A DNA stretch of 64,000 bases from Ovis canadensis (Eukaryota > Chordata > Mammalia > Artiodactyla > Bovidae): positions 15,311,001-15,375,000 of the forward strand of contig NC_091246.1 of the NCBI RefSeq assembly GCF_042477335.2. The letters are read 5' to 3'. A program made the translations under genes and the position numbers. Below, in pieces: positions 1 through 10,926 of this stretch; position 1 is the first letter of the stretch; every line of letters starts with the position of its first letter. Below the pieces are notes generated by a model. It was given only the letters and a program-made list of their open reading frames with translations. It was not told the origin of the DNA and made no database searches.

Positions 1-3
1 CCT

Positions 4-275
4 TGGAGAAGGCAATGGCACCCCACTCCAGTACTCTTGCCTGGAAAATCCCATGGACGGAGGAGCCTGGTAGACTGCAGTCCATGGGGTCGCGAAGAGT
101 CGGACATGACTGAGCAGCTTTACTTTCACTTTTCACTTTCATGCATTGGAGAAGGAAATGGCAACCCACTCCAGTGTTCTTGTCTGGAGAATCCCAGGGA
201 TGGCAGAGCTTGGTGGGCTGCCATCCATGGGGTCGCACAGAGTTGGACACGACTGAAGTGACTTAGCAGCAGCAC
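4..275 (+). mobile_element. Bov-A2 SINE
   Basis: Two Bov-A units in tandem, each with the ACTCCAGT...CTTGCCTGGA core and a GGGGTCGC box, ending in a short AGC tail. The left end lies at the window edge, so its target-site duplication cannot be checked. A 74-residue open frame across it is repeat sequence, not a gene. Confidence 0.93.
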
Positions 276-631
276 TTACTTTCCTTATTAGAGAAGATCT
301 TGTCTGCCCTGAAACTCTTTCCCTTAAAATCTACGTTCTTTTAAAAATCAGCCTCATACATGGATCTTTTGTACATCTATTTCAGTGAATATTTGTTCAG
401 TGCCCCTCCCCTGTCAAGAAAGAAGATGAATTCCCAGTAGAAAAGCCTCAGAAACCAGATACAAAAGTGTACATGCTGTACAATTTCATTTATATGAAGT
501 GCAAGAATAGGTAAAGTTAAAATCAGAATAGTGATATCTTTAGGGGGAAATATTGGCAAGTACATAGCACACAGGAGGCCCCCAGAAGCAGGAAATGGTC
601 TATGTCTTGGTCAAAATGGCTTTTACACAGG
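276..631. other. Mostly unassigned sequence with a possible old L1 scrap
   Basis: The stretch around 478-545 (TTTCATTTATATGAAGTG followed by AGAATAGGTAAA) resembles the 3' region of old L1M elements, also seen at 41437. The rest shows nothing recognisable. Confidence 0.35.
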
Positions 632-1128
632 TGTATATATCAAAAGCAGAGACATTACTTTGCCGACTAAGGTCCATCTAGTCAAGGCTATGGTTTTTCC
701 TGTCGTCACGTATGGATGTGAGAGTTGGACTGTGAAGAAGGCTGAGCACCGAAGAATTGATGCTTTTGAACTGTGGTGTTGGAGAAGACTCTTGAGAGTC
801 CCTTGGACTGCAAGGAGATCCAACCAGTCCATTCTGAAGGAGATCAACCCTGGGATTTCTTTGAAAGGAATGATGCTAAAGCTGAAGCTCCAGTACTTTG
901 GCCACCTCATGCAAAGAGTTGACTCATTGGAAAAGACTCTGATGCTGGGAGGGACTGGGGGCAGGAGGAGAAGGGGATGACCGAGGATGCGATGGCTGGA
1001 TGGCATCACGGTCTCGATGGACGTGAGTCTGAGTGAACTCCGGGAGTTGGTCATGGACAGGGAGGCCTGGGGTGCTGCGATTCGTGGGGTCGCAAAAAGT
1101 CGAACACGACTGAGCGACTGAACTGATA
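632..1128 (+). mobile_element. BovB LINE (RTE), 5'-truncated 3' end
   Basis: Encodes the C-terminal part of the BovB ORF after the reverse transcriptase core (segments reading [19 protein letters not shown] and LQYFGHLM) and runs to the terminal GAGCGACTGAACTGA. A TGA at 978-980 interrupts the arginine-rich GRRRRG segment. Only about 0.5 kb of a roughly 3 kb element is present, as is usual for target-primed insertion. Confidence 0.93.
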
Positions 1129-2542
1129 TATTAGGCAAAGAAAAAAAATCATTGGACTGTATATCTGAGACTGGTGAATTTTTATTGCAGGTATATTACA
1201 TCTCAGTATTTCTTTAACATGTTATAGCTGAAGAAGAGGGAGAGGAGAACCACTGGGAGGTGCTTGCTTCCTGCAGGGGACTGCTGTCTGGAAGCAAGAG
1301 CATGAAAAGAATACACCTTGTGGGCTTTTGTTGCAAAGAAGAAAATAGTCAAGAAACATGGAAGGCAAGACCACTAGATGAGGACCTTCTTCTGTTCAGC
1401 AAAAATTTGCAAAGCAAAGCCCAACTCCAGGATGGGATGGAGGGAAGAAAGGAAATTAGGAAATTTTCCTTAACATAAGGAAACCACAAATATACTATTT
1501 CCTGAACATCCTGGGGAGGGGGTGGATGCCAAACCCTCATATTTTCATGGGAGATTTATGAGTCAAAAAGTGAAGTGAAACATGACCTAGTATATTAGCT
1601 AGTTTTAGAAAAGTTAAACCACTTTTTATCCTAAAGCATGATTTCCAAACTCCAGAGCACACATGTTCCTGTCTCCCGCAGGAACCTTAAGGAAATGTTA
1701 CCTGGTCTAGTGGGTGGAGCAAAGCAGCTGCCTAACTTCTGGATATGGTGAAACCTCCTGTGTGAACACCTCGTGTCCTTGACCTCCGAGCCCTTTCCAG
1801 GGTAGTGCACCTTTCTATTTACATCCAGGAAAAAAAGAGCAAAAGGAAGACAATACTCTCTTCCTGGCCCCTGCCCTGACTCCCATCCCTGAGATTGTTC
1901 TGAGACAAAGGAAATGTTGCTGCAAGGATGGATTTCTGGGTGGTTTCTAAGAGTTATTTGGGATTTGGTGAAAGAATTGTTACAAATAGAATCATCTTGG
2001 ATTTTATACTCACATGCTAACTTGCAGCAGAGACCCAGGGCTCTATCCACTCCAGAGGATGCCTGCTGAGCTTGACTCCCTGGAAGCAGAGGGGACCAGT
2101 CAAGATCAGCATGGCCCACAGCCCAACACCTGCCTTGACTGGGCTCTGCTGCTCAACCAAGTGCGGAGGGGCCTGACCGTGACCCCTGAGGGCTCTGAGG
2201 GGGAACAATTCTAAGAATGACACATATGGTTTTTGGAGGAACTCTCTCTGGACCACTGGGGCCACCATCTTATGGGCCTAACGGGGACCTCATTGCACTT
2301 CTTATGAGAAGTGTTTATAGGGCTGGATTCATCCTGGTCAGATTCCTGGACGCTAAACGTTCCTGGTTTAGGTAAGAAACGTGCCAACCTCCAACCATCC
2401 TCCAACCACCACTGCTACCATGGGGACAGGAGTCTCCAAAGACGCCTGAGTGTAGGAGGGGCCTCGTGACCTGAACCAGCAGGCCTCTGCCGGGTTAACC
2501 TAGAAGTTCTCTTCTGGAATATTCTCTGCCTCTTCCCCTTTT

Positions 2543-2543
<1 letters not shown>
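1129..2543. other. No feature recognised
   Basis: Mixed-composition sequence without a repeat, exon or motif cluster I can name. The overlapping open frames (for example 1631-2119 on the minus strand, 162 codons) show no domain, and I treat them as chance. Confidence 0.6.

Positions 2544-2576
<33 letters not shown>
2544..2576. repeat. (TC)n microsatellite
   Basis: About 16 uninterrupted TC units preceded by TTTTAG. Dinucleotide tracts of this length are commonly length-polymorphic. Confidence 0.95.
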
Positions 2577-2581
<5 letters not shown>

Positions 2582-2870
2582 CTTTTTCTCATAGCACTTA
2601 TTTCCTCTTCTCCTCTAAATTAACTGAATGTGGACATTTTAGCTGAGGTCTTCTTTTAAATATGGAAATTAATTTCTAGGAAAAACTGGGGAAAATCCTT
2701 GCGACTGTCAAACATTGAAACAGGAGACATGAACATCCAAGCTCATGTGATGTGCATCCTAACATCATTTCAGTTATCATTTCAGCCCAGCAGTTATCTC
2801 CTGACTCTGCCCAGCACCGTGTGGAAGATCAGGGTAGAATGGAGAGAAACGACAGTGGGTGAAACACTGC

Positions 2871-3095
2871 TAACAGCCAATATTTATTTATTGAGCATTC
2901 TTGGTGTCAATTAGGTGAAAAGTTTTTTGTATGTATTAGCTCATTTAATCCTCTCAAAACCTTATGAGGAGAGTCCTGTCGGTCCTTTATTACAGAAGAG
3001 AAAACTGAGGCTTAGAGGGTCAGATAACTTGACAGAACTGATGGGCTGATTAGTGGGGGCAGCTGTCTAATCCCACAGCACTAACTTGTACTGCC
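2871..3095 (+). mobile_element. MIR SINE, older copy
   Basis: Shows the MIR order: TTTATTTATTGAGCATT, then TAGCTCATTTAATCCTCTCA, then the core AAAACTGAGGCTTAGAGGGT. Divergence is high, as expected for a family that predates placental radiation. Confidence 0.8.
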
Positions 3096-3310
3096 AGACC
3101 CTTCATTTATATGATCTTACTCTATCAGCACAATGAACTTGCAAAATGGGTTATGTTATCTCTGTTTCAGAGATGATAAAACCAGTTCAGAAAGGTTGAG
3201 TGACTTACCTAGCGTCACACAGCTGATCAACAACAACAACAAAATGAACCCAAGTTTGTCTGTCTCCCGAGTGTATCTTCTTTCCACCAAACCACGTGGT
3301 CACAGCCTTC
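3096..3310 (+). mobile_element. Second MIR SINE with an internal CAA run
   Basis: Repeats the second half of MIR (a degraded lead-in, then GTGACTTACCTAGCGTCACA and CAGCTGATCA), with a (CAA)n expansion at 3228-3241 inside it. It follows the first MIR in the same orientation, so either two insertions or a tandem duplication is possible. Confidence 0.65.
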
Positions 3311-3625
3311 AAAATTAAGGAGTTCTTAATTTGCTAAGAGTGTTAAGACACACAAACTGCTATGGTGTCTTTAGAAAAACAAGGTGTGGAGGAAGAAAGG
3401 CCACCTCTGGTTGAGGAGCCAGGAGAGACCTCCAGGGGAAGGAAGTGTTGAGTAGGATTGAGATGCATTGAAAATTTAGGCCACCAAAGGCTCCATATCT
3501 TGGGGTGAACATCACCCCACTCCCTGTTAGCCTAATTGCCTTGGAGCCGCCCCAGATTTAATTTTTCTTGGTTCAGCTCTTTCTTCTGGTAGAAATCTTC
3601 AGCAGAAGGATATCCAAATATAAGC
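3311..3625. other. No feature recognised
   Basis: Unique-looking sequence between the MIR pair and the L1 insertion. Confidence 0.5.
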
Positions 3626-4684
3626 AAGGTGAAAAGACAGCCTTCTGAATGGGAGAAAATAATAGCAAATGAAGCAACTGACAAACAACTAATCTCAAAA
3701 ATATACAAGCAACTTATGCAGCTCAATTCCAGAAAAATAAACGACCCAATCAAAAAATGGGCCAAAGAACTAAATAGACATTTCTCCAAAGAAGACATAC
3801 GGATGGCTAACAAACACATGAAAAGATGCTCAACATCACTCATTATTAGAGAAATGCAAATCAAAACCACAATGAGGTACCACTTCACACCAGTCAGAAT
3901 GGCTGCGATCCAAAAATCTGCAAGCAATAAATGCTGGAGAGGGTGTGGAGAAAAGGGAACCCTCCTACACTGTTGGTGGGAATGCAAACTAGTACAGCCA
4001 TTATGGAGAACGGTGTGGAGATTCCTTAAAAAATTGCAAATAGAACTACCTTATGACCCAGCAATCCCACTGCTGGGCATACACACCGAGGAAACCAGAA
4101 TTGAAAGAGACACATGTACCCCAATGTTCATTGCAGCACTGTTTATAATAGCCAGGACATGGAAACAACCTAGATGTCCATCAGCAGATGAATGGATAAG
4201 AAAGCTGTGGTACATATACACAATGGAGTATTACTCAGCTGTTAAAAAGAATTCATTTGAATCAGTTCTGATGAAATGGATGAAACTGGAGCCGATTATA
4301 CAGAGTGAAGTAAGCCAGAAAGAAAAACACCAATACAGTATACTAACTCATATATATGGAATTTAGGAAGATGGCAATGATGACCCTGTATGCAAGACAG
4401 GGAAAGAGACACAGATGTGTATAATGGACTTTTGGACTCAGAGGGAGAGGGAGAGGGTGGGATGATTTGGGAGAATGACATTCTAACATGTATACTATCA
4501 TGTGAATTGAATCGCTAGTCTATGTCTGACGCAGGATGCAGCATGCTTGGGGCTGGTGCATGGGGATGACCCAGAAAGTTGTTATGGGGAGGGAGGTGGG
4601 AGGGGGGTTCATGTTTGGGAATGCATGTAAGAATTAAAGATTTTAAAATTTAAAAAATAAAAAACTAAAATTAAAAAAAAAAAA
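3626..4684 (+). mobile_element. Artiodactyl-type L1, 5'-truncated 3' end with poly(A)
   Basis: Contains the last part of L1 ORF2, a 3' UTR of about 300 bp with GGGAGAGGGAGAGGGTGGGA and a GGGGAGGGAGGTGGGAGGGG block, and an A-rich tail at about 4640-4684. The remaining ORF2 frame is open, and it is much less decayed than the other L1 pieces in this window. I could not identify a convincing target-site duplication. Confidence 0.93.
3629..4366 (+). pseudogene. L1 ORF2 C-terminal fragment (LINE-1 endonuclease/reverse transcriptase protein, 3' part)
   Basis: A 245-codon open frame covering only the C-terminus of L1 ORF2p. The endonuclease and reverse transcriptase domains are absent because of 5' truncation. 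Around residues 107-124 it keeps the L1 C-terminal zinc-knuckle pattern CX3CX7HX4C ([18 protein letters not shown]). The stop codon falls after ...THIYGI, where the L1 ORF2 frame normally ends, so no premature stop is present. The first ATG is simply the first methionine in the frame, not a natural start. It has no promoter of its own and cannot encode a working retrotransposition protein. An intact short frame reflects young age rather than selection. Confidence 0.88.
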
Positions 4685-5386
4685 GAAAAAACTGAAGGAT
4701 GAATATGGAATGGGAATTGTTTTCTAAGAATATTAAAATAGTGGCTTTCATACCATGAAAAAGCAAAAAAAAAGAAAAAACTTTTTTATTACTAATTGTG
4801 ACAAGACAGTGATGACTACTTTGAGCTGTGATGGCATTGATCATCCAAACCCACACTGCTCCATAGAGTGAGTCTCATCATCAATAAAGAGATTGCCTTC
4901 TCTGTCCTAATTACTATCCTAGAATGGGGAAAAGGCTGCCAGGGCAGCCAACATGGGTTTCCTCAAATAGGTCACTAAATCTTAGAGAGAAGATGAGGGA
5001 AAGAATTCCCAGATCCTCTTCCCTCTGAGCTTCTTTCTTTGTCCCCCAGAAAGAGCAAATCTCTGTTAAGTGCCTGCTCTGGACCAGGATCTGTGCTGGG
5101 GCTGAGAGGTATAGTGCCCCAATGGGAAGCAGGCAGAGGTGCTCGTATACCAGAAATAGCCTCCAAATCTGTGCTCGCAGTGAGATCCTCCTGCCCCATT
5201 GCACAATGTGTAGCTTACGTAACTCACATTTGAACAACATAGAATCTTGCTTCCAATCAAAGGTTTCACAACTGCATAATTGATTTCCAGCCTCTCACAT
5301 GGCACTCGATCTAATTGTCAGAGAGTGGAGAAGAAACCAGGTCAACTCTAAGAACTTGAGAGAACAATAATCACTTCTTGAGAACA
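4685..5386. other. No feature recognised
   Basis: About 700 bp without a clear repeat. Positions 5065-5110 faintly resemble an L2/MIR-type phrase (TGCCTGCTCTGGACCAGGAT), too short to call. The overlapping minus-strand frames at 4914-5305 have no recognisable domain. Confidence 0.5.
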
Positions 5387-5600
5387 CACTAAATGGGCTG
5401 GGTCCTTTGACTTGCATCCAGGTCTGTTGGCAAAGTGGAGAGTGGGAATCAGGAATATCTTCACAGACAGATGCTTGAGCTTGGTTTTAAAGGATGGATA
5501 GGGAGAGTACAGGCATGTAGAGGTGGAACTGCTTCCCTCAAGCAGAGTGAAAACCTGTGCAAAAGTACGAGGGTGTGAAGTTGTATGATGAATTCATGAA
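5387..5600 (-). mobile_element. Possible L2 LINE remnant
   Basis: Phrases such as GAGCTTGGTTTTAAAGGATGG and the following AG-rich text are like the antisense 3' region of L2. Decay is heavy, so only the class is suggested. Confidence 0.35.
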
Positions 5601-5619
5601 ACTATGGTAGTTGGCGTAA

Positions 5620-5836
5620 CTAAGCCCTGTGTGTGTTAGTCGCTCAGTCATGTCCAACTCTGTGACCTCATGGGTTTAGCCTGCCAGGCTCGGCTATCTG
5701 TGGAGTTCTCCAGTCAAAAATAATGGAGTGGGTAGCCATTCCCTTGTCTATGGGATCTTCCTGACCCAGGAATTGAATCTAGGTCTCCTGCATTGTAGGC
5801 AGATTCTTTACCATCTGAGCCACCAGGGAAGCCCAA
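5620..5836 (-). mobile_element. Bov-tA SINE, diverged
   Basis: Read on the minus strand: the tRNA-like head GGGCTTCCCTGGTGGCTCAG, a B-box-like GATTCAATTCC, then one Bov-A unit and a short tail. It has several substitutions against other copies here. Confidence 0.9.
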
Positions 5837-6534
5837 GTAAGCCTTAGTGATCCCATTACATTGTTCTAACACAGGGGAATCCTTACTAGCCTACCATCTG
5901 AGAGGCTCTCCAAGAGTCTTTCTGCATGAGCAGCACATGGCCTCTTAGAAAATATGGTGAAACCCTTCCAACTGACTCAGACCTCCAGCACAATCAGGAT
6001 TAAAATTCTATTTTGTGGAGATCATGGAGGCTCCTCAAGTGCTCCCATGATAGTTCTTCAAGTGAGTCTAGAGCTCATCTTGGGTTATAAAAATCAAAAG
6101 AGATTGGCCTCAGGTTAGGACTCTGGTGAACTAGCCGTGAGGGGTGTTTCTGAGATTGATGAACAGTTGTGGTGCTTAAATTCTCTCCACTCGATCCCTG
6201 ATGTGGAAAGGGGTCGAGTCAACTGAGGAAGAGATCAAGCAGGAGCCATGAGTTGCTCTTGAGAACTTGGGACAGGCTTGTTCGCAGGTCTCTTCTCTGG
6301 GCCATTGTCTCTGTGGCTATTACTTGATAGAAAGTCACAATCCTTGGATCTGCTCCTGATGAGGTTGGGGACTTATTTACAAATCATTTCCAGTGATTGG
6401 AGGTCATCCTGGAGCCTTTGAAGTATGTTACCATTGCTACTGCAATACTTCAGCCCCAAAGGCACCACATGGGGGCTGTTGTCAGAGCTGGAGTTTCATC
6501 ATCAATAACAATGAACATAATCAATAATAATTAA
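5837..6534. other. No feature recognised
   Basis: About 700 bp with no repeat, exon or regulatory cluster I can support. Confidence 0.5.
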
Positions 6535-6715
6535 TGTGTGAACCAGCCCTTTTCACATACAGTGTTTCCCTTATCACCTATAACATCAGCCTTAGGTAGG
6601 TATGACTAATAAGAGCTCCAGTTTACAAATGAGGAAATTCAGCCTCAAAGAGATTATAGAAACCGCACAATATCATATAGGCAGTGACTGACAAGGCAGA
6701 GATTTCAGGGCCAGC
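6535..6715 (+). mobile_element. MIR SINE
   Basis: TTTACAAATGAGGAAATTCA followed by GCCTCAAAGAG matches the MIR core, preceded by a degraded CATTTAATCC-like region and followed by the GGCAGTGACTG...GCAGAGATTTCAGG segment. Confidence 0.8.
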
Positions 6716-7825
6716 TCTTTATGAGTCCAGAGCTCTTGGGGTTTTTCAATGTGGTTGCTATTAAAGTGTTTTGAGGCACCACAAACTAACACCCTTCAGT
6801 CCTAGGCCTGGTGCTGCTAAATGTTCCTTACTTTGACAGTCCTTTTATTCAAGTTCAGCTGCTCATCTCAAGGTGGGAGAAAAGTTCAGTAACATTGTGT
6901 ACACATTGACCAGGCATCCAGCCACAAACAGGCCAAGTATCCTGAACCCCTGAATACTCAAAGCAACCTCCCAGAGATGCACTTATCTCTGAGAGGGGCT
7001 GTTGTGTTTTCTTGTTCATTTGTTACTGTGCCTGCTGCTTGGAAGACATTCAGTGTGTATTAGCTGAATAGTAATGAGCATCTCTATCTCTGTTTTCTTA
7101 AAGAAGGAGCCTGAGAGACTCAGGGGAGCTGGGCAACATCCTTGGTATTGTAGAGCCTCTGAGAGATGGCGCAGGAGCTCAGACACAGGCTGCCTGTGGA
7201 CAGAGATCCCACTCGTGGCCATTTGCCAAGAGTCAAAAATGCAGCCTTTCTAGCTACCAACCTTTTCTTTCTCTGAACTAAAGCAAGCTGATGAACTCTC
7301 CCTTGCGCTGCGCAGCTTGGAAGTCAAATATGTGTGCCTGTGTGTATGTGTCCTCTTATCCATGCTTGTGTTTGGGGTGTGGTAGGGAGGCTTATAAAGG
7401 ATAGAGCAGTCTTGTTTTGTTTTGTTACAGCAATCTTTTTTAAACTTCATTTGCTTATAGTTGGAAGACCTTATGCTTCTGCGAATTTACTGCTAGGAAC
7501 ATTTCTAGGAGCCTGGTCCTTTTGCTCACTTCTAGATAATTCTACTCAGCTTTTCCTGCTCACTGGGATGCTTAGAGTTAACTGAGACTCTCTCCCTTAA
7601 ATTTCCAAGAAATGGCTTTTTCCTACTAGACAATAAGCAACGTTAATACCTTAGTGTATATGAGACTCAGCTCACTGGTATTGTCATGTGAAAAACACAG
7701 ATTTTACCATGGTGATGAGTCTTTCATCCTTGGGGGAAAAGTTGGGGGTATACTATCTCTGTCCCAGAGGCAGCAGACATCTATGATTAACTATACAAAA
7801 GTGCCAGTTTGATGATAAAAACTGT
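6716..7825. other. No feature recognised
   Basis: 1.1 kb of unique-looking sequence with only a short TGTGTGC-rich patch near 7332-7355. Confidence 0.5.
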
Positions 7826-7983
7826 ACTTAGCATTGACTCTTCTGCTGTAGCAGGAGTCTGGGGGGTATAGCTCTTGGATTTTTTTTTTTTTAATGGAAG
7901 CTTTTGTTAACATCAGCTATCTAATTAACTTAGGTTTTCAACTACTGAGGTGCTGTGTCCTCAAGAAAGATGTTTATCAAAAT
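7826..7983 (+). repeat. Local direct repeat, copy 1 (158 bp, probable source)
   Basis: Starts ACTTAGCATTGACTC and ends AGATGTTTATCAAAAT. The same 158 bp recurs at 8975-9132 with six substitutions and no indel (about 96% identity). It does not match a SINE or LINE I know. Here it sits in otherwise unique sequence, so it is the likelier donor. Confidence 0.93.
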
Positions 7984-8369
7984 AGTTTCAACTGGGATAA
8001 TTACCTTAAACCTACAATGGAAGAAAGAATTAAAATTTTCTTCTTAAAAAAAAAAAAGAAAAACAATGTATTGAATAATGTGAAAGCATGTTGTTGTGGG
8101 GTTTATGCAGTTGAGGCTACATCAACTTACTCACCAACATAATTACTGTATCCAGAGTTTATCTCAGAGAATTGCCTTCCAGAATAAGGAAAACACAGCA
8201 TCTGTGCCCACATGGCTGATTTTGCTCCCCCTGAGGATGAAAGCTCCAGCTGCTCTGTAGTTATAATCAAACTGACTACCCCCCACCCTCCTGCAGCTCA
8301 TCCGTCACTCAGTAATAACAGAGTTGCTGGCTGCTGATCTCTGGAACGGTGTTTAAAATACCAAATGCT
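7984..8369. other. Unassigned, with an A-rich patch
   Basis: Contains an oligo(A) run at 8046-8057 and nothing else recognisable. Confidence 0.5.
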
Positions 8370-8600
8370 TCAACTATCATCTATGTGCATGAGGACTCCC
8401 AAGTGTGTGTCTTCAACCGGAGTCTTCCTCTTCCATTCCCCTAGACTCCAAGTCAAGCTCTTTAGCTGCCTTTTGGACACCTGGACGTCCCACCAGCCTC
8501 TCCAACGCAGTATCTCCAAAACCAAACTCACCCTCTTCCCTTCTCTACCTCCCACCATAAATGGATTCCTTTGCTCAGATTCCTTGCCTCCCTTATCTTA
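8370..8600 (+). mobile_element. L2 LINE remnant
   Basis: CTCCAAAACCAAACTCACCC and the pyrimidine-rich context resemble the L2 region just upstream of its 3' end (consensus-like TCCAAAACTGAACTC). Identification is by phrase similarity only. Confidence 0.5.
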
Positions 8601-8726
8601 ACAATCACTTACAACCCTAATTTTAAGAGTTAACATTATTATTTTTTAGTAGGCGTTATATTTGAAAATAATTTTAGAATTATAGGAAAACTGAGACCAT
8701 AGTACAGACAGTTCCTATTTATCCCA

Positions 8727-8938
8727 TGTGTGCTAAGTAGATTCTGTTGTGTCTGACTCTTTTGCGACCCCATGGACTGTAGCCCATCAGGCTTCTCTGT
8801 CCATGGGATTCTCCAGGCAAGAATACTGGAGTGAGTAGCCATTTCCTCCTCCAGGGGATCTTCCCGGCCCAAGAATCGAACCCACGTCTCTTAGGTCTCC
8901 TGCATTGGCAGGTGGGTTCTTGACCACTAGCACCACCA
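8727..8938 (-). mobile_element. Bov-tA SINE nested in L1M
   Basis: Minus-strand tRNA-like head with GGTTCGATTC (B-box-like), one Bov-A unit and a short tail. It carries a roughly 15 bp extra segment next to the B box (ACGTCTCTTAGGTCTCC on the plus strand), a variant also present in the copy at 51021. Confidence 0.9.
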
Positions 8939-8974
8939 TGGTCAGTTTCCATTATTAAAATCTTTTTATTATAC

Positions 8975-9132
8975 ACTTAGCATTGACTCTTCTGCTGTAG
9001 CAGGAGTCTGGGGGGTATAGCTCTTGAAGGTTTCTTTTTTTAATGGAAGCTTTTGTTAACATCAGCTATCTAATTAACTTAGGTTTTCAACTACGGAGGT
9101 GCTGTGTCCTCAAGAAAGATGTTCATCAAAAT
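8975..9132 (+). repeat. Local direct repeat, copy 2 (158 bp, probable insertion)
   Basis: Near-identical to 7826-7983. It interrupts an antisense L1M, which marks it as the derived copy. It has no poly(A) tail, and I see no target-site duplication, so it is unlikely to be a retrotransposed copy. Confidence 0.93.
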
Positions 9133-9589
9133 CATGTGTGTATGGTGTATTTGTTATGAATAAGTAACTAATATTGCCACATAATTATTAACTAAAGTCC
9201 ATATTTTACTCACATTTCCTTAGGTTTTATATAATATCCTTTTTCTGTCCCAGGACCACATCTAACATACCACGGATATTTAGCCATTGTGTCTCCCTAG
9301 TTCCTCTTGGCTGTGACTAGCGCACAAACTTTCCTTGTTATTGCTGACCTTGATAATTTAGAGGCGTGCTGCTCAGGTATATTCTAGAATTTCTTTCTTT
9401 TGGAATTTACTGATGTTTTCTCATGACTAAACTGGGAGTGTAGGTTATTAGGAGGAAGCCTACAGAAGTTAGATAGTGTTGTTAAGAAATTTAAGCGTTG
9501 TTTAGACATTGGAAAGGGTTGGTCACTGCCTTCATTTGATAGAGGAAAGGCTAATACTAGCTCATATATTGCACTTCTTTATCAAACTG

Positions 9590-9700
9590 AATCATAATTA
9601 TTCATTTTCCTCCCTCTCTTAATTTCTAAACTCTTTGAGAGTAGAGACTGTACCTGATTCATACCTGTATCGCCAGGATCTAACACTGGGTATGAAGCCA
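9590..9700 (+). mobile_element. L2 LINE 3' remnant
   Basis: CTTTGAGAGTAGAGACTGTA then CCAGGATCTAACACTGG follow the L2 3' UTR order (a CTCCTTGAGGGCAGGGAC-like phrase, then GTATCCCCAGCGCCTAG-like). Confidence 0.5.
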
Positions 9701-9719
9701 AGTCAGGGCTTGATGATGT

Positions 9720-9815
9720 TGGAAGCTTTGATTTGTTTCCTTATCTGTAAAGTAGGACGGTAGAACTTACTTCATAGGAATTTGATGATTAAGTTAAAAT
9801 ATTAAAATCATTCAT
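9720..9815 (-). mobile_element. MIR SINE fragment
   Basis: TTTCCTTATCTGTAAAGTAGG followed by a TTAAGTTAAAAT-type end matches the antisense MIR core. Confidence 0.6.
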
Positions 9816-9918
9816 TTGGACAAGACACACTAACAATAGTTCAGATTGAAAGAAACATAAGGCACGGCTCCTGCTCTCAAGATCTTAAAAACTGACTGTC
9901 AGATAAAATACAGGGTAG

Positions 9919-10063
9919 CATTGAAGGAAATGGCAACCCACTCCAACGTTCTTGCCTGGAGAACCCCAGGGACGGGGGAGCCTGGTGGGCTGCCGTCTAC
10001 GGGGTCGCACAGAATCAGACACGACTGAAGTGACTTAGCAGCAGCAGCAGCAGCAGCAGCAGC
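9919..10063 (+). mobile_element. Single Bov-A unit (partial Bov-A2) with CAG tail
   Basis: Corresponds to the second unit of Bov-A2, starting near GAAGGAAATGGCAACCCACT and ending in an uninterrupted (CAG)n run at 10038-10063. Truncation of the first unit is typical 5' truncation. Confidence 0.92.
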
Positions 10064-10680
10064 ATTTGGCAAGGAGCCAAGCAGGGGCCATGTCGGTGTG
10101 AGAAGTTCTGAGAAGGGACTATGTCTCTATGGACTGTGTTATGGTTAAAGTCTGGGATGTGGGCATTGAATAATGGGTCAAATTTGGATATACAAAGAGA
10201 AAGGAAGCAAAGGCATAAGCAAGGATCTGGAAAGAATGAGTATACAGAAATTCAGTGCCTGAAAGAAGTCCAACCTGCATGGCCCTAGGATTTATACACA
10301 GAAGAGTAGAAGAGGGCTTTGTAGAGAGATATGCGATAGATCAAGAGAAGAGAGTGGGGATGGCATGAAGTCTGGCTTAAAGGGTAATGGAGAGCCACTT
10401 TTATTTTCGAGCAAGGGAGTAACAGGATAGAGATGAAATTTCCAGGAGACAGTATGCTTGCAGTGGGCATGACTAGCCAGAAACAGAAAGACTAGTGGTG
10501 GAAAGACTAGCGAGCTAATTCATCCATTCATTTATCAATTCATTGATCATATGTACACTCAGCAAATGTTTATGGGATTCCTATCAAAACTCTGGTCATA
10601 TTAAAGGTATAATCCTTGGCCCCTGCCTTCAGTGGGCTCACAGACTCAAGTGAGAGAGATTAAAAGAAGCTTCTGCTTTT
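10064..10680 (-). mobile_element. L2 LINE remnant, antisense
   Basis: AATGGAGAGCCACTTTTATT and GAGCAAGGGAGTAACAGGAT resemble antisense L2 upstream text. At 10525-10660 CATTCATTTATCAATTCATT and CCCTGCCTTCAGTGGGCTCA resemble the antisense L2 end. The order at its right end is not cleanly collinear, so two L2 pieces may be joined. Confidence 0.5.
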
Positions 10681-10785
10681 TTTAGACTAAATCATAGTGA
10701 AACTGGAGAGAAAGGAATGAAATAAAATGTGGGAGATGCCAGATAGATAGATTATAGCTAGATAAAGGTGTCTATTATATAAACA

Positions 10786-10926
10786 AATGACAGGGAATTC
10801 CCTGGTGGTCCAGTGGTTAGGACTCTGTGCTCTCAGTGCCAAGGGTGCAGGTTCAATCTCTAGTTGGGGAACTAACATCCTGCAAGCCATGTGGGACGGC
10901 CAGAAACAAAAAACAAACAATGACAG
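10786..10926 (+). mobile_element. CHR-2-type tRNA-derived SINE with target-site duplication
   Basis: Body 10794-10918: GGAATTCCCTGGTGGTCCAG head, GGTTCAATCTC B-box-like segment, GTTGGGGAACTAACATCC, A-rich tail with AAAC units. AATGACAG is present on both sides (10786-10793 and 10919-10926). Confidence 0.9.

Larger units (their letters stand above)
8636..9480 (-). mobile_element. Old L1M LINE, 3' part, antisense, interrupted twice
   Basis: Phrases such as ATTATTAACTAAAGTCCATA, TCCTCTTGGCTGTGAC and GGGAGTGTAGGTTATTAGGAGG match the antisense of old L1M 3' sequence. It is split by a Bov-tA SINE (8727-8938) and by the second copy of the local 158 bp repeat (8975-9132). The flanks of both read on as one element. 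Confidence 0.68.

Noticed and set aside
1631..2119. 162-codon minus-strand open frame
   Set aside because: No domain, signal or compositional bias typical of coding sequence; the first 106 bp (its C-terminal end) and the middle look like ordinary non-coding DNA.
3626..4684. Full-length or active L1
   Set aside because: Only the last kilobase is present; no 5' UTR, ORF1, endonuclease or reverse transcriptase.
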